Part shown: positions 26,524 to 35,635 of the stretch, piece after piece
Numbering within the stretch: the stretch's first letter is position 1
How the letters are laid out: the number at the start of each line of letters is the position of its first letter
Assembly: GCF_002090055.1 (NCBI RefSeq)
Contig: NZ_BBRH01000014.1
Location: 1-64,000, forward strand
Origin: Demequina sp. NBRC 110051
GTDB taxonomy: Bacteria; Actinomycetota; Actinomycetes; Actinomycetales; Demequinaceae
Length of the DNA: 64,000 bases
Direction: 5' to 3'
Program-made: the position numbers and the translations under genes
Notes under the pieces: generated by a model
Told to the model about the DNA's origin: nothing
The model's database searches: none
What the model saw: the letters and a program-made list of their open reading frames with translations, nothing else

Positions 26524-27209
26524 CGCTCCACGAGCGCCGGCTCGAGGCCGTAGCGCTCCAGCAGTTCCATCATGAGCGGCGAAGGCTCCCCCGACATCGT
26601 GACGTCCGCCGAAGTGAACGTCGTCGCGTCCGGCTGGGGAGTGACCCACACGGTCCATCCCGGCGCGTGCGGCGACACCGCGCCAATTTGGATGTCCACC
26701 CGCGCAATCCCGCCCGTTCGCCAATAGATCTGCGTGCGGTCGACGCTTGCTTGCGCCAGATGTCCGTAGACAGTCCACAGGTCCGCGCTGACCCAGTTCG
26801 CGGCGCCTCGCGGGATCTCTGAGTCGCCGAAGTAAGGGTTCTGCGAGTCCTCTTCGATCTCCGTGTCGTCGCTGCCGATCTCGACGGCAAAGTCGGGAAG
26901 CGCCCGTCGCAGGATGCGTTCCCAGGCGTCGATCTCGATGCTTTCCGAGAGCCTGCCGCGCACGTCGATGCCTTCGTCGGCCTCGCGCAACGTGTCCAGG
27001 CCGCGATCGATGTCCATGCGAGTCGAGAGCAGCCGCCCGCACGCCGCGTGCCGGGCGCACAGCCAACACGAATCCGGCGGATCGCTCTCGACGGCCTTCC
27101 GGCTAGCGCCGCGCCGCCACTCCAGATCGCTCTCACGCGGGACGAAGTCCACGAGCGCTCCGTCGTCGCCCACGACGAAGCGACACACGGCGCACCTCAT
27201 CGCTTCCAT
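26520..27209 (-). CDS. Hypothetical protein with two cysteine pairs at the N-terminus
   Basis: 229 residues, not recognised. The N-terminus has CAVC (about 6-9) and CWLCARHAAC (about 48-57), a spacing that could bind zinc. The rest is acidic and strand-rich (WTVYGHLAQASVDRTQIYWR, APGWTVWVTPQPDATTFTSA). ATG at 27209 or 27200 could start it; the ribosome site is weak for both. It heads the ATGA-coupled set with the NTF2-like and DUF1905 genes. Confidence 0.6.
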   Translation of the reverse strand: MEAMRCAVCRFVVGDDGALVDFVPRESDLEWRRGASRKAVESDPPDSCWLCARHAACGRLLSTRMDIDRGLDTLREADEGIDVRGRLSESIEIDAWERILRRALPDFAVEIGSDDTEIEEDSQNPYFGDSEIPRGAANWVSADLWTVYGHLAQASVDRTQIYWRTGGIARVDIQIGAVSPHAPGWTVWVTPQPDATTFTSADVTMSGEPSPLMMELLERYGLEPALVER

Positions 27210-27275
27210 GCGTTCACGCTAGGCCACGGCACCGACATCCGCCCGTGAACACTCGCGTGGGATACCGTGGCGCGC

Positions 27276-27545
27276 ATGAACTGGCTGAGGACCGTGCAGC
27301 GCGTGCGGTGGTCATGGGTGCTCGCTGCCGTGATCTGCCTGGCCGTCGGCTTCGTCACCTTCACCAATGCATCCACGCAGTCGTGCATTGACGGCGAACA
27401 ATGCTGGCCTACCTTCCAGGACCGCGTGGGTCAGGGCCTTATCGCCATCGCCACCATGGCGGCCGTGGGCTGGTGCGCCTGGCGCGCGCTGCGCCACGAC
27501 CCGGGTGTCGATCTCGAGGACACCGACTCGGACGCCACGGGGTAG
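27276..27545 (+). CDS. Small membrane protein of unknown function
   Basis: 89 residues with two predicted membrane helices (about 13-31 and 54-73). Between them lies a short external-looking loop with two cysteines (QSCIDGEQC) that may form a disulfide, and the tail is acidic. A GTG three codons earlier (27267) is an alternative start. Not recognised. Confidence 0.6.
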   Translation: MNWLRTVQRVRWSWVLAAVICLAVGFVTFTNASTQSCIDGEQCWPTFQDRVGQGLIAIATMAAVGWCAWRALRHDPGVDLEDTDSDATG

Positions 27546-27549
27546 CCGG

Positions 27550-28372
27550 TCAGACGCTCGGTTCACTCCGCTGCCGCCGCGTGCGCGCCGCCCAACGTCC
27601 CTCGCGGTGCTCTACCTCGATCGGGTAGTCGAAGCATGTCGTCACCATCGCGGTCGTCAGCACCGTGTCAACCGGGCCGGCGCTCACGACTGCCCCGTCG
27701 CGCAGCAGCAGCGCATGGCTCGTGGTGGACGGCAGTTCCTCCAGGTGATGGGTGACGAGGACGCTCGCGAGGTCCGGATGAGTCGTCGACAACAGGTCGA
27801 CCGTGGCGAGCAGCTGCTCGCGCGCGGCGACGTCGAGGCCCGTGGTCGGCTCATCGAGCAGTAACAGGTCGGGCTCGGCGATCAGTGCGCGGGCGATCAG
27901 CGTGCGGCCGCGCTCCCCCCTGGGACAGCGTGGGCCACCGCCCTTCCGCGTGGCGCTCGAGGCCCAGCAGGCCGATCAACTCACGCGCCCGGGCGAGCTC
28001 GCCCGCGGAAGGCGACCACCGCATCGGCCGTTCGATGGTTCCCGTGATGCCTGTCAGGACGACGTCGGTCACTGTGAGTGCCGACGAGAGGCGGTGGCGC
28101 GGGTCGACGTGGCCGATGCGCCGGCGCAGCCGCTGCAGTTCGATGCGCCCAAGTCTGCCGCCGAGCACCTCCACGGTGCCCGACGTCGGGTGCATCTCGG
28201 CGCCGCAGAAACCGAGGATGGTCGATTTTCCTGCGCCGTTGGGACCGAGCATTGCCCAGTGCTCGCCACGCCCGACCTGGAAGGTGATGCCGTGCAGGAT
28301 CTCGGTCGAGCCCCGTCGGTAGGTCACGTCGGTCAGGGCGAGGACCACCTCGCCGGCGCCATCAACAGTCAC
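27550..28372 (-). pseudogene. ABC transporter ATP-binding protein, broken by a +1 frameshift
   Basis: The 823-nt region equals 274 codons plus one base. Frame one encodes the Walker A motif MLGPNGAGKSTIL and runs to the signature LSQG, then leaves frame and stops. The other frame continues as ERGRTLIARAL, then LLLLDEPTTGLD (Walker B) and LVTHHLEELPS (H-loop) to a normal end at 27550. The switch falls in a run of six C on the plus strand (27915-27920); five would restore one continuous protein of about 273 residues. The intact version would be a soluble ABC ATPase; no permease gene is adjacent. Either a real loss or phase variant, or a homopolymer sequencing error. Confidence 0.85.
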
Positions 28373-28392
28373 CGGGTCAACCTATATGCCAA

Positions 28393-28423
28393 GCGCCGGC
28401 CGCCCACAAAGGGCGACCGGCGC
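28393..28423 (-). terminator. Terminator after glpK
   Basis: 13-base arms GCGCCGGCCGCCC / GGGCGACCGGCGC pair with one mismatch around ACAAA. They lie 20 bp downstream of the glpK stop on its strand. Confidence 0.72.
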
Positions 28424-28442
28424 ATCGGCCGTATATGGCGTT

Positions 28443-29957
28443 TTATTCGACGTCGTCGTCGACCCAGTCGAGGGTCTTGGTGACGGCCTTCTTCCAGTTG
28501 CGCATCAGGCGGCCGCGCTCGTCGGCGTCCATCTGCGACTCCCAGCGCTTGTCCTCGGCCCAGTTGTCGATGACGTCTTGCTCGCCGGACCAGTAGCCCA
28601 CCGCGATGCCGGCGGCGTAGGCGGCGCCGAGCGCGGTGGTCTCCGCGACCTGGGGCCGGACCACGTCGACGTCGAGGATGTCCGCCTGGAACTGCATGAG
28701 CACCTCGTTGGCGACCATGCCGCCGTCAACCTTGAGCTCGGACAGCTCGACACCGGAGTCGGCACGCATGGCCTCGAGGACCTCGGCGGTCTGGAACGCC
28801 GTCGCCTCGAGCACCGCGCGGGCGATGTGCCCAGCCTTGACGTACCGGGTCAGGCCCACGAGGGCACCTCGTGCGTCGGCCCTCCAGTGCGGGGCGAACA
28901 GGCCCGAGAAGGCGGGCACGAAGTAGGCGCCGCCGTTGTCGTCCACGGTCGCGGCGAGCTTCTCAATCTCGGGCGCATCCTTGATGAGACCCAGGTTGTC
29001 GCGCAGCCACTGGACCAGCGAGCCGGTGACGGCGATCGAGCCCTCGAGCGCGTACACCGTGGGCTGGTCGCCGATCTTGTACGCCACCGTGGTGAGCAGC
29101 CCGTTCTTCGAGGGCACCGCCTCGGTACCGGTATTCATGAGCATGAAGTTGCCCGTGCCGTACGTGTTCTTGGCCATGCCGACCTCGAAGCACGCCTGGC
29201 CGAACGTCGCGGCCTGCTGGTCTCCCAGGATGCCCGCGATCGGCACCTCGGGCAGCATGCCGCCCTTGCGGCCCTTGCCGTAGACCTCGGCGGAGGAGCG
29301 AATCTCGGGCAGCATCGACATCGGAATGCCCATGTCGGCCGCGATGGACTCGTCCCAGGACAGGGTCTTGAGGTCCATCAAGAGGGTGCGGGAGGCGTTG
29401 GTGACGTCGGTGACGTGCACACCGCCGTTGACACCTCCGGTCATGTTCCACAGCACCCACGTGTCGATGGTGCCCATGAGGAGGTCGCCCGCCTCCGCCT
29501 TCTCACGTGCACCCTCGACGTTCTCGAGGATCCACATCACCTTGGGGCCGGCGAAGTAGGTCGCGAGCGGCAGGCCCACGGTGTCCTTGTACTTGTCCAT
29601 GCCCGCGTCACCGGCGAGCTTCTCGATGATCTTCTGGGTGCGCGTGTCCTGCCAGACGATGGCGTTGTAGACCGCCTCACCGGTGTTCTTGTCCCACACC
29701 ACCGCGGTCTCGCGCTGGTTGGTGATGCCGACGGCCGCGATGTTCTCGTGCGTCAGATCGGCCTTGGTGAGGGCCTGGCCCACCACCTCGCGGACGTTGG
29801 ACCAGATCTCGTGCGGGTCGTGCTCGACCCAGCCGGCCTTGGGGAAGATCTGCTCGTGCTCCTTCTGGCCGGTGGACACGATGGTGCCCTTGGCGTCGAA
29901 CACGATGGCACGCGAGCTGGTGGTGCCCTGGTCGATGGAGAGAACGTAGTCAGTCAT
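28443..29957 (-). CDS. glpK: Glycerol kinase
   Basis: 504-residue FGGY kinase phosphorylating glycerol to glycerol 3-phosphate. It opens [53 protein letters not shown] and [16 protein letters not shown] are all readable. Length is standard. It is the third gene of glpD-glpF-glpK, all on the minus strand. Its substrate enters through GlpF and its product goes to GlpD. Confidence 0.97.
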   Translation of the reverse strand: MTDYVLSIDQGTTSSRAIVFDAKGTIVSTGQKEHEQIFPKAGWVEHDPHEIWSNVREVVGQALTKADLTHENIAAVGITNQRETAVVWDKNTGEAVYNAIVWQDTRTQKIIEKLAGDAGMDKYKDTVGLPLATYFAGPKVMWILENVEGAREKAEAGDLLMGTIDTWVLWNMTGGVNGGVHVTDVTNASRTLLMDLKTLSWDESIAADMGIPMSMLPEIRSSAEVYGKGRKGGMLPEVPIAGILGDQQAATFGQACFEVGMAKNTYGTGNFMLMNTGTEAVPSKNGLLTTVAYKIGDQPTVYALEGSIAVTGSLVQWLRDNLGLIKDAPEIEKLAATVDDNGGAYFVPAFSGLFAPHWRADARGALVGLTRYVKAGHIARAVLEATAFQTAEVLEAMRADSGVELSELKVDGGMVANEVLMQFQADILDVDVVRPQVAETTALGAAYAAGIAVGYWSGEQDVIDNWAEDKRWESQMDADERGRLMRNWKKAVTKTLDWVDDDVE

Positions 29958-30025
29958 GAGGGTTTCCCTTTCACTTCATTGTGTGTCGGGACGGGGACGT
30001 CCCTAGCGTGTCAGATAGGCGCCGG

Positions 30026-30745
30026 TCAGACGACCGTGGAGAGCAGCCCGGCCGCGACGCCGCCGATGATGGGGCCGACAATCGGCACCCAGGCGTAGGA
30101 CCAGTCGGACGAGCCCTTGCCCTTGATGGGCAGCAGCGCGTGGGCGATGCGGGGCCCGAGGTCACGGGCGGGGTTGATGGCGTAGCCGGTGGGGCCACCC
30201 AGGCTGGCGCCGATGCCGACCACGAGCAGCGCGACGGCGAGCGGGCCGATGTCTCCGGGCCAGTTGCCGAAGCTCAGCACCACGAAGACCAGGACGAACG
30301 TGCCGATGATCTCCGTCACCAGGTTCCAGCCGTAGGAGCGAATCTCGGGTCCGGTCGAGAAGACAGCGAGTTTGAGCCCCGCGTCCTCGGTCTCGTCGAA
30401 GTGCTTCTTGTAGGCCAGGTAGGCCAGGGCGGCACCGACCATGGCGCCGAGGACCTGCGCGACGATGTAGATCGCAAAATTGCCGGCCGTCACCGGGACA
30501 CCGGTCGCGAACTCCTCGGCTCCCGAGGCCCAGATGCCGAAGGTGACGGCGGGGTTGATGTGGGCGCCGGAGGCGAAGGACACATACACACCGGCGAAGA
30601 CCGCGAGGCCCCAGCCGAAGTTGATGAGCAGCCAGCCGCCGTCGAAGCCCTTGGACTTGGTCAGCAGCACGTTGGCCACGACTCCCGCGCCGAGCAGCAG
30701 CAGCATGGCCGTGCCCAGGAATTCCGGGATGAAGATGTCGGACAT
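30026..30745 (-). CDS. glpF: Glycerol uptake facilitator (aquaglyceroporin)
   Basis: 239-residue MIP-family channel with six helices. The first half-helix carries HINPAVTFG and the second AINPARDLGPR; the Asp after the second NPAR is typical of glycerol-conducting members. The ATG at 30745 follows GAAAGGAAATGTCCCC. The longer upstream open frame has no support. It lies between glpD and glpK. Confidence 0.95.
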   Translation of the reverse strand: MSDIFIPEFLGTAMLLLLGAGVVANVLLTKSKGFDGGWLLINFGWGLAVFAGVYVSFASGAHINPAVTFGIWASGAEEFATGVPVTAGNFAIYIVAQVLGAMVGAALAYLAYKKHFDETEDAGLKLAVFSTGPEIRSYGWNLVTEIIGTFVLVFVVLSFGNWPGDIGPLAVALLVVGIGASLGGPTGYAINPARDLGPRIAHALLPIKGKGSSDWSYAWVPIVGPIIGGVAAGLLSTVV

Positions 30746-30840
30746 GGGGACATTTCCTTTCGTACACGTCGTTGTGACGGGGTGCGACACGGGCGTCGCG
30801 GCATGCCGAGTCCGGGGTCGGTAGGCATGCGGGGGTGGCA

Positions 30841-30863
30841 CGCGGCCCCATGCGGGGGCCGCG
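30841..30863 (-). terminator. Intercistronic hairpin between glpD and glpF
   Basis: Perfect 9-bp stem CGCGGCCCC / GGGGCCGCG around ATGCG, just after the glpD stop. With no U-run it may attenuate or stabilise the message rather than end it. Confidence 0.5.
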
Positions 30864-30878
30864 CGCTGGGTTCTTGCG

Positions 30879-32627
30879 CTACGGGGCCGGGTCTGCTCCG
30901 GTGAGCGGCACCATGGGTGCGATGTCCTTGGCGGCAGCACGTGCCTCGATGGCGGCGGGCTCGGACTGGGCGGCCGCGGCGGCGGCGTCGGCCTCTACCC
31001 GTGCCCGGTAGGACGCGATCTCGCGTTCGCGGTGCTCGTCGCTCCATCCCAGGACGTCGCCCACGATCTGGGCGATCTCGTCCGCGGCGGCGACGCCTGC
31101 ATCGGCCACCTCGTAGACCAGGCGCGTGCGGTGCAGCATCACGTCCTCGAGGTGGATCACCTGCTCGTGGGTGGCGGCGAAGTGGATCTCGGCCCTGAGG
31201 TAGGCCGATGCGTGCTCGAGCGGGCGAGCAAGGTCCGGTTGCGCTTCGATCGCCTCGAGCAGCTCCGCGATGCCGGAGCCGTAGCGGTGAATGAGGTGAT
31301 CGAACATCGCTCGGGTCCACCCGTACTTCTCGGCGAGCGCCCGCCCGCGGCGCTTGACGGCGCGCAGGCCCTCGGCGCCCCACAGCGGGATGCGGTCGGT
31401 GATGGACGGCAGCGCGGTGGCGCGGGGACCGAGCGCGAAGTCCACGGCGTCCTTGGCCATCACGCGGTAGGTGGTGAGTTTGCCGCCGGCGACGACGGTG
31501 AGTCCGGGGGCCGGGGACGCGACGGTGTGCTCGCGCGAGACCTTCGCCGACGACGTGCCCTCCTTGGTACCCGGCTGAAGCAGAGGGCGAAGACCCGCGT
31601 AGGTGCCGATGATGTCGTCACGCGTCAGCGGATCGGCGAGCACCGCATTGGCGTGCTCAAGGATGTAGTCGATGTCCTGCGCCGTCGCGACGGGGTGGGT
31701 GGGGTCGTGCTCGAAGGGCGTGTCCGTGGTGCCGATGATCCAGTAGCGCGACCACGGGATGACGAACAGCACGGACTTCTCGGTCTGGAGGATCAGGCCC
31801 ACGTCGCCGCGGATCTTCTCGCGCGGCACCACCAGGTGCACTCCCTTAGAGGCCAGAACGCGGAGACCGCCCTCGCCCTCGGCGAGCGCCTCGGTCTGCT
31901 CCGTCCACACGCCCGTCGCGTTGATGACGCGCTTGGCCTTGATGGTGTGGCGCTCGCCGCTCTCGAGGTCCTCGACCACGGCGCCCGTGACGGTGCCGGC
32001 CGGCGAATGCGTGAGCTCGACCACCTGGGTGCGGTTGGCGGCCATGGCGCCGTACTGGGCGGCGGTGCGGACGAGGGTGAGGACCAGGCGGGCGTCGTCG
32101 ACGGCCGCGTCCCAGTAGCGGATCGCACCGATGGCGGCGTCGTGACGCAGGTCGGGGAACTTCTTGGCCATGCCTGCGCGGGTGAGGTGACGGTGGATCG
32201 GCATCGCGCGGCGGCGTCGCCCGTTCACGGAGGCGAGGGTGTCGTACAGCGCGACACCGGCGCCCACGTAGGCACGCTCCCAGACGCGATTCTCGAGGGG
32301 GTAGAGGAACGACACCGGTTCCACCAGGTGGGGGGCGAGTTCCGTGACCAGCAGGTCGCGTTCCGTCAACGCCTCGTGCACCAGGCGGAAGTCGAGCATT
32401 TGCAGGTAGCGCAGGCCGCCGTGGACCAGCTTGGACGAGCGCGAGGAGGTGCCGGAGGCCCAATCCTGCGCCTCGACGATGCCGGTGCGCAGGCCGCGCG
32501 TCGCGGCGTCGAGCGCGACGCCGGCACCGGTGACACCGCCACCGATGACGAGCACATCGAGTCCGTTCTCGTCGCTCATCGCCTCAAGATCGGCGGTCCT
32601 ACTGTCCGGGGTCAGGGTGCTTCGCAT
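30879..32627 (-). CDS. glpD: Aerobic glycerol-3-phosphate dehydrogenase
   Basis: 582-residue FAD enzyme oxidising glycerol 3-phosphate to dihydroxyacetone phosphate at the membrane. The dinucleotide fold DVLVIGGGVTGAGVALDAATRG (residues about 24-46) is followed by SSKLVHGGLRYL and the conserved YWIIGTTDTPFEHD, TYAGLRPLL and GGKLTTYR. The C-terminal helical domain is complete, ending with an Ala-rich tail. First gene of the glp operon, divergent from its likely regulator; AAGGAGG precedes the ATG at a longish spacing. Confidence 0.96.
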   Translation of the reverse strand: MRSTLTPDSRTADLEAMSDENGLDVLVIGGGVTGAGVALDAATRGLRTGIVEAQDWASGTSSRSSKLVHGGLRYLQMLDFRLVHEALTERDLLVTELAPHLVEPVSFLYPLENRVWERAYVGAGVALYDTLASVNGRRRRAMPIHRHLTRAGMAKKFPDLRHDAAIGAIRYWDAAVDDARLVLTLVRTAAQYGAMAANRTQVVELTHSPAGTVTGAVVEDLESGERHTIKAKRVINATGVWTEQTEALAEGEGGLRVLASKGVHLVVPREKIRGDVGLILQTEKSVLFVIPWSRYWIIGTTDTPFEHDPTHPVATAQDIDYILEHANAVLADPLTRDDIIGTYAGLRPLLQPGTKEGTSSAKVSREHTVASPAPGLTVVAGGKLTTYRVMAKDAVDFALGPRATALPSITDRIPLWGAEGLRAVKRRGRALAEKYGWTRAMFDHLIHRYGSGIAELLEAIEAQPDLARPLEHASAYLRAEIHFAATHEQVIHLEDVMLHRTRLVYEVADAGVAAADEIAQIVGDVLGWSDEHREREIASYRARVEADAAAAAAQSEPAAIEARAAAKDIAPMVPLTGADPAP

Positions 32628-32670
32628 GGCTGGGGACGCCTCCTTACGTTGCCGTCATCAAAACTCAACG

Positions 32671-32705
32671 TGAACGGATGATCAACTAAGGTGCACATAT
32701 GTGCA
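32671..32705. promoter_or_regulatory. Paired operators in the glpD/regulator gap
   Basis: TGCACATATGTGCA (32692-32705) is a perfect 14-bp palindrome. A degenerate relative, TGAACGGATGATCA (32671-32684), lies with its centre 21 bp away, two helical turns. Both are in the 95-bp gap between glpD and the SorC-type gene, where a repressor could control both directions. The pairing of site and protein is inferred. Confidence 0.6.
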
Positions 32706-32721
32706 GCGCAAGGAGGCGACC

Positions 32722-33753
32722 GTGAGAAGCCGTGACGAAACACGCGGCCCGGGAATACCGGCCCGCGAGGCGCTCATGCGCGAGGCCGCGGCGCTGTACT
32801 ACCTCGAGGACCTCACCATGGAGGCCGTCGCGCGCCGGCTGGGCCAGTCGCGCTCGGGGGTGTCAAGGCTGCTGAAGGCCGCACGCGAGGCCGGGATTGT
32901 GCGGATTGAGGTGCGCGACCTCTCCACCGTCGCGACGCTCGAGTCGCAGGTCCAGGAGGCCTTCGAGGTCAGGGCGCGCGTGGTCAACGTACGCGAGCCC
33001 ATCACGGACGGCGAGAGGCTCGATGCCGTCGCGCGCTTCGCCGCGAGGGCCCTCGCGGATTGGTTCGACGACGGCATGACGCTGGGTGTGGCGTGGGGCA
33101 CCACGGTGTCCGCGATCATCACCCACCTGGGCGATCATCCATTGACCGATGCGACGGTGGTGCAGCTCAACGGCTCGGTCACGCCGACGATGTCGGGCCG
33201 CGCCCTGGGCGCCGAGCAGATCGGCGCCATCGCGGAGGCCTTCAACGCCACCATGATCCCCTTTCCCGTGCCCGCCTTCTTCGACTTCCCCCGCACGCGC
33301 CAGATGATGTGGCAAGAGCGCTCCGTCCAGCAGGTGCTGGAGCGCCAGGGTTCCGCGGACCTTGCCATCTTCGGCGTGGGCGCCATCCACTCCCCCGTGC
33401 CATCGCACGTCTATGCGTCCGGCTACCTCGACGAGCCCGACCGCCGCACGCTCGCCGCCCAGGACGTCGTCGGCGACGTCTGCACCGTCTTCTTGCGCGC
33501 AGACGGATCCTGGCGCGACATCGCGATCAACACGCGTGCGAGCGGGCCTACGCCGCTGGAGCTTCGCCGCATCCCGCGTCGCGTGGCGGTGGTGGCGGCG
33601 CCGGCCAAGTCCGTGGCACTACTGGCGGCCCTGCGGGCCGGGACCATCACAGAGCTCGTCATGGACGCGGGAACGGCACGGGCCTTGCTCCTGGAGGCGG
33701 GACGGGCGGTGCCGCGCGCGAGTGTGCGAGCACCAGGGGTGACGCTGCGGTGA
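32722..33753 (+). CDS. SorC-family sugar-binding transcriptional regulator
   Basis: 343-residue regulator with an N-terminal helix-turn-helix (EAAALYYLEDLTMEAVARRLGQSRSGVSRLL) and a C-terminal sugar-phosphate-binding domain (TLGVAWGTTVSAII, FGVGAIHSP, DVVGDVCTVFL). I start at the GTG at 32722 because AAGGAGGCGACC precedes it; the upstream GTG lies within the palindrome. Divergent from glpD, it probably controls the glycerol operon in response to a phosphorylated intermediate such as glycerol 3-phosphate or DHAP. It is not a GylR/IclR or GlpR/DeoR-type protein. Confidence 0.88.
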   Translation: MRSRDETRGPGIPAREALMREAAALYYLEDLTMEAVARRLGQSRSGVSRLLKAAREAGIVRIEVRDLSTVATLESQVQEAFEVRARVVNVREPITDGERLDAVARFAARALADWFDDGMTLGVAWGTTVSAIITHLGDHPLTDATVVQLNGSVTPTMSGRALGAEQIGAIAEAFNATMIPFPVPAFFDFPRTRQMMWQERSVQQVLERQGSADLAIFGVGAIHSPVPSHVYASGYLDEPDRRTLAAQDVVGDVCTVFLRADGSWRDIAINTRASGPTPLELRRIPRRVAVVAAPAKSVALLAALRAGTITELVMDAGTARALLLEAGRAVPRASVRAPGVTLR

Positions 33754-33763
33754 GCGCCGCTGC

Positions 33764-35272
33764 TCAGGAGGCAGCCATGCGGAAGAGGAATGCCGCAGTC
33801 GCCTCACGAGTCACGTTGCCATACGGCCGGAAGCTACCATCCGAATATCCCGTGGTGATTCCCCGTGCCGCGAGCCATGACACCTCCCTGAAAAAGGGGG
33901 AACCCGTGCTCATGTCGTCGAATCTCGAGGACCGCGGCGCCACGAACGCCGGCGCACCCTCGAACCGATATAAGAACGCGGCCATCGCATTGCGCTCAAT
34001 ACTCTCTCGCGGCCGGAAGGTGCCGTCCGGCCAGCCGGTCGTGATGCCTTGTTGCGCCAGCCAGACAATCTCTCGATAGAACTGGGAGTCACGCGACACG
34101 TCGCTGAAGGGCGAGCGTCGAGGAAGCGCGACCGCCGGCCGTCCCGCCAGGCGATAGAGGAATGCGGCGAACGCCTCGCGCGACACGTCACGTGACGGCC
34201 GAAACGTGCCATCTGAGTAGCCCGTGGTGATGCCCGCGGTCGTCAGCCACGAGATCTCGCGCACGAATTGGTGCGTTCTGGGGACATCGAGCGCTGGCCC
34301 TGTCGCCGACCCATGGAGGGGGAACCTGAGCGTCGACACGGCGGGCGCATCGCCCCGTGCCGCCACCTCTGTCAGCGCCGAGAGCCCCTGCGGCGTGCCG
34401 TAAGCCACCTGCCACCCGGTCCACGCGAGCCGCGCATTCGTCTGCCCGGTAAACCACAACACATCGTCACGACCGTCTGCATTCACGTCGACGATGGCCA
34501 GGGTGTCATCAAGAGGGGTCACGGGAGAGTGGAGCGCTTCGATAAATCGCCCGGTGTGCGAGGTGGTGCCATGCGCAATCTGCCACCCTGCTCGGCTCGC
34601 ACCCGGCGCAGTCGTGCCCGTGAACCACAGGAGGTCGTCCCTGCCGTCGCCATCGAAATCGCCCACACGATAGGCGTCGTCCTTGGACGCGGCGATGGCG
34701 TCGTACTGCGCGGAGGGGGCGCGATCCGTCGAGCCGTGAGGCCGGAGGGCGTATGGCATGCGGCCCGAAAGGTTGAAGTTCATGGAGGTGATCCACGACG
34801 TGCGGCCGCTGGCCGTTTGCAGGATCTCACCGTCACCCAAGTAGAGGGCCACGTGATAGATCCCCGAGGTCCGTCCGTCGCGAGACCAGAAGAGCAGATC
34901 TCCGGCACGCAAGGCGGATTCTTTCAGCCGCGATCCGGTACCGACGTAGACGCGCGTTCCGTCACCGTCGTATTGGCGTGCGGACCAGTCATTGCGCACC
35001 TTACCGGGCACCGCGTGCTTCCACGCCAGATATGCCGACCCGGAGCAGTCGAAGCCGTCTTCGCCCCGATATCCCCAGAGGTAAGGCCGTCCCACGAGGT
35101 GTTCGCGCGCATATGTCGCTGCCACGTCCCCCAAGGTCGTGTACGTCGCGGCGGTCGCCGGTCCGGCAGGCAACATCACCGTTGCGACGAACATGACGGC
35201 GAGAGCAGTCCACCACCGTGCGCGGGGACGAATCGGACGTTCTAGGACACGCGCGCTGAGGCTCGAAAACAC
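33764..35272 (-). CDS. Secreted NlpC/P60 hydrolase with FG-GAP-like repeats and three SLH domains
   Basis: 502-residue exported protein. I use the GTG at 35272, preceded by GGAGAAGC; it gives a signal peptide ending PAGPATAA (about 42). An NlpC/P60 domain (about 50-160) carries the nucleophile Cys in GFDCSGSAYLAW (about 75) and His in IYHVALYLG (about 139). Two FG-GAP/VCBS-like calcium-loop repeats follow (DFDGDGRDDLLWFTG and DVNADGRDDVLWFTG). Three SLH repeats end the chain, with GITTGYSDGTFRP, GITTGWPDGTFRP and GITTGYSDGSFRP. The enzyme probably trims peptidoglycan peptides while bound to secondary wall polymer. It is convergent with the glp regulator. Confidence 0.9.
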   Translation of the reverse strand: MFSSLSARVLERPIRPRARWWTALAVMFVATVMLPAGPATAATYTTLGDVAATYAREHLVGRPYLWGYRGEDGFDCSGSAYLAWKHAVPGKVRNDWSARQYDGDGTRVYVGTGSRLKESALRAGDLLFWSRDGRTSGIYHVALYLGDGEILQTASGRTSWITSMNFNLSGRMPYALRPHGSTDRAPSAQYDAIAASKDDAYRVGDFDGDGRDDLLWFTGTTAPGASRAGWQIAHGTTSHTGRFIEALHSPVTPLDDTLAIVDVNADGRDDVLWFTGQTNARLAWTGWQVAYGTPQGLSALTEVAARGDAPAVSTLRFPLHGSATGPALDVPRTHQFVREISWLTTAGITTGYSDGTFRPSRDVSREAFAAFLYRLAGRPAVALPRRSPFSDVSRDSQFYREIVWLAQQGITTGWPDGTFRPRESIERNAMAAFLYRFEGAPAFVAPRSSRFDDMSTGSPFFREVSWLAARGITTGYSDGSFRPYGNVTREATAAFLFRMAAS

Positions 35273-35635
35273 CGCTTCTCCAGGAGTTTTACAGCGAGGA
35301 CGCGTCACTGTATCGGAAATGAGAATGCCTGCCCCGCGGCGCGCGCGAGCACACGGGCAAACGCCAGAAGGGTGGGCGCCACTCGGACGTGACTGACCAG
35401 GGTCATGCGGCGCCGATGAGAACCCCAGCGCATCGCCGATCTGCGCGCAGGCCTGCGCAGGCTGGCGCACCTCGTTGAGTGGCACGGCCACCAGCGACGA
35501 TGCTCCGCCTCGGGATGTCACCTGCTGCGCCTTTCGGCTGCCGGCCCTCCGGTCGACGGATCACCCCACACCTGATGCTCGCGCTACGAGGGTACGAGCA
35601 CGGGGTCGCGCACGCCAGACGGGCCCTGCTGACGT
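35273..35635. other. 363-bp gap without a supported gene
   Basis: Leader of the NlpC/P60-SLH gene and 3' side of dinB. The reading frame of the hydrolase stays open upstream to 35521 but lacks a ribosome site and has no family similarity. I see GC-rich short dyads but no riboswitch consensus, tRNA or clear promoter. Confidence 0.5.

Noticed and set aside
28386-32681. Long plus-strand open frames opposite glpK, glpF and glpD
   Set aside because: Same cause: antisense shadows of well-identified genes, with no recognisable motif or ribosome site.
35273-35635. Possible c-di-AMP riboswitch ahead of the NlpC/P60 gene
   Set aside because: Actinobacterial wall-hydrolase genes often have one, but I could not find the conserved ydaO core in the 363-bp leader.
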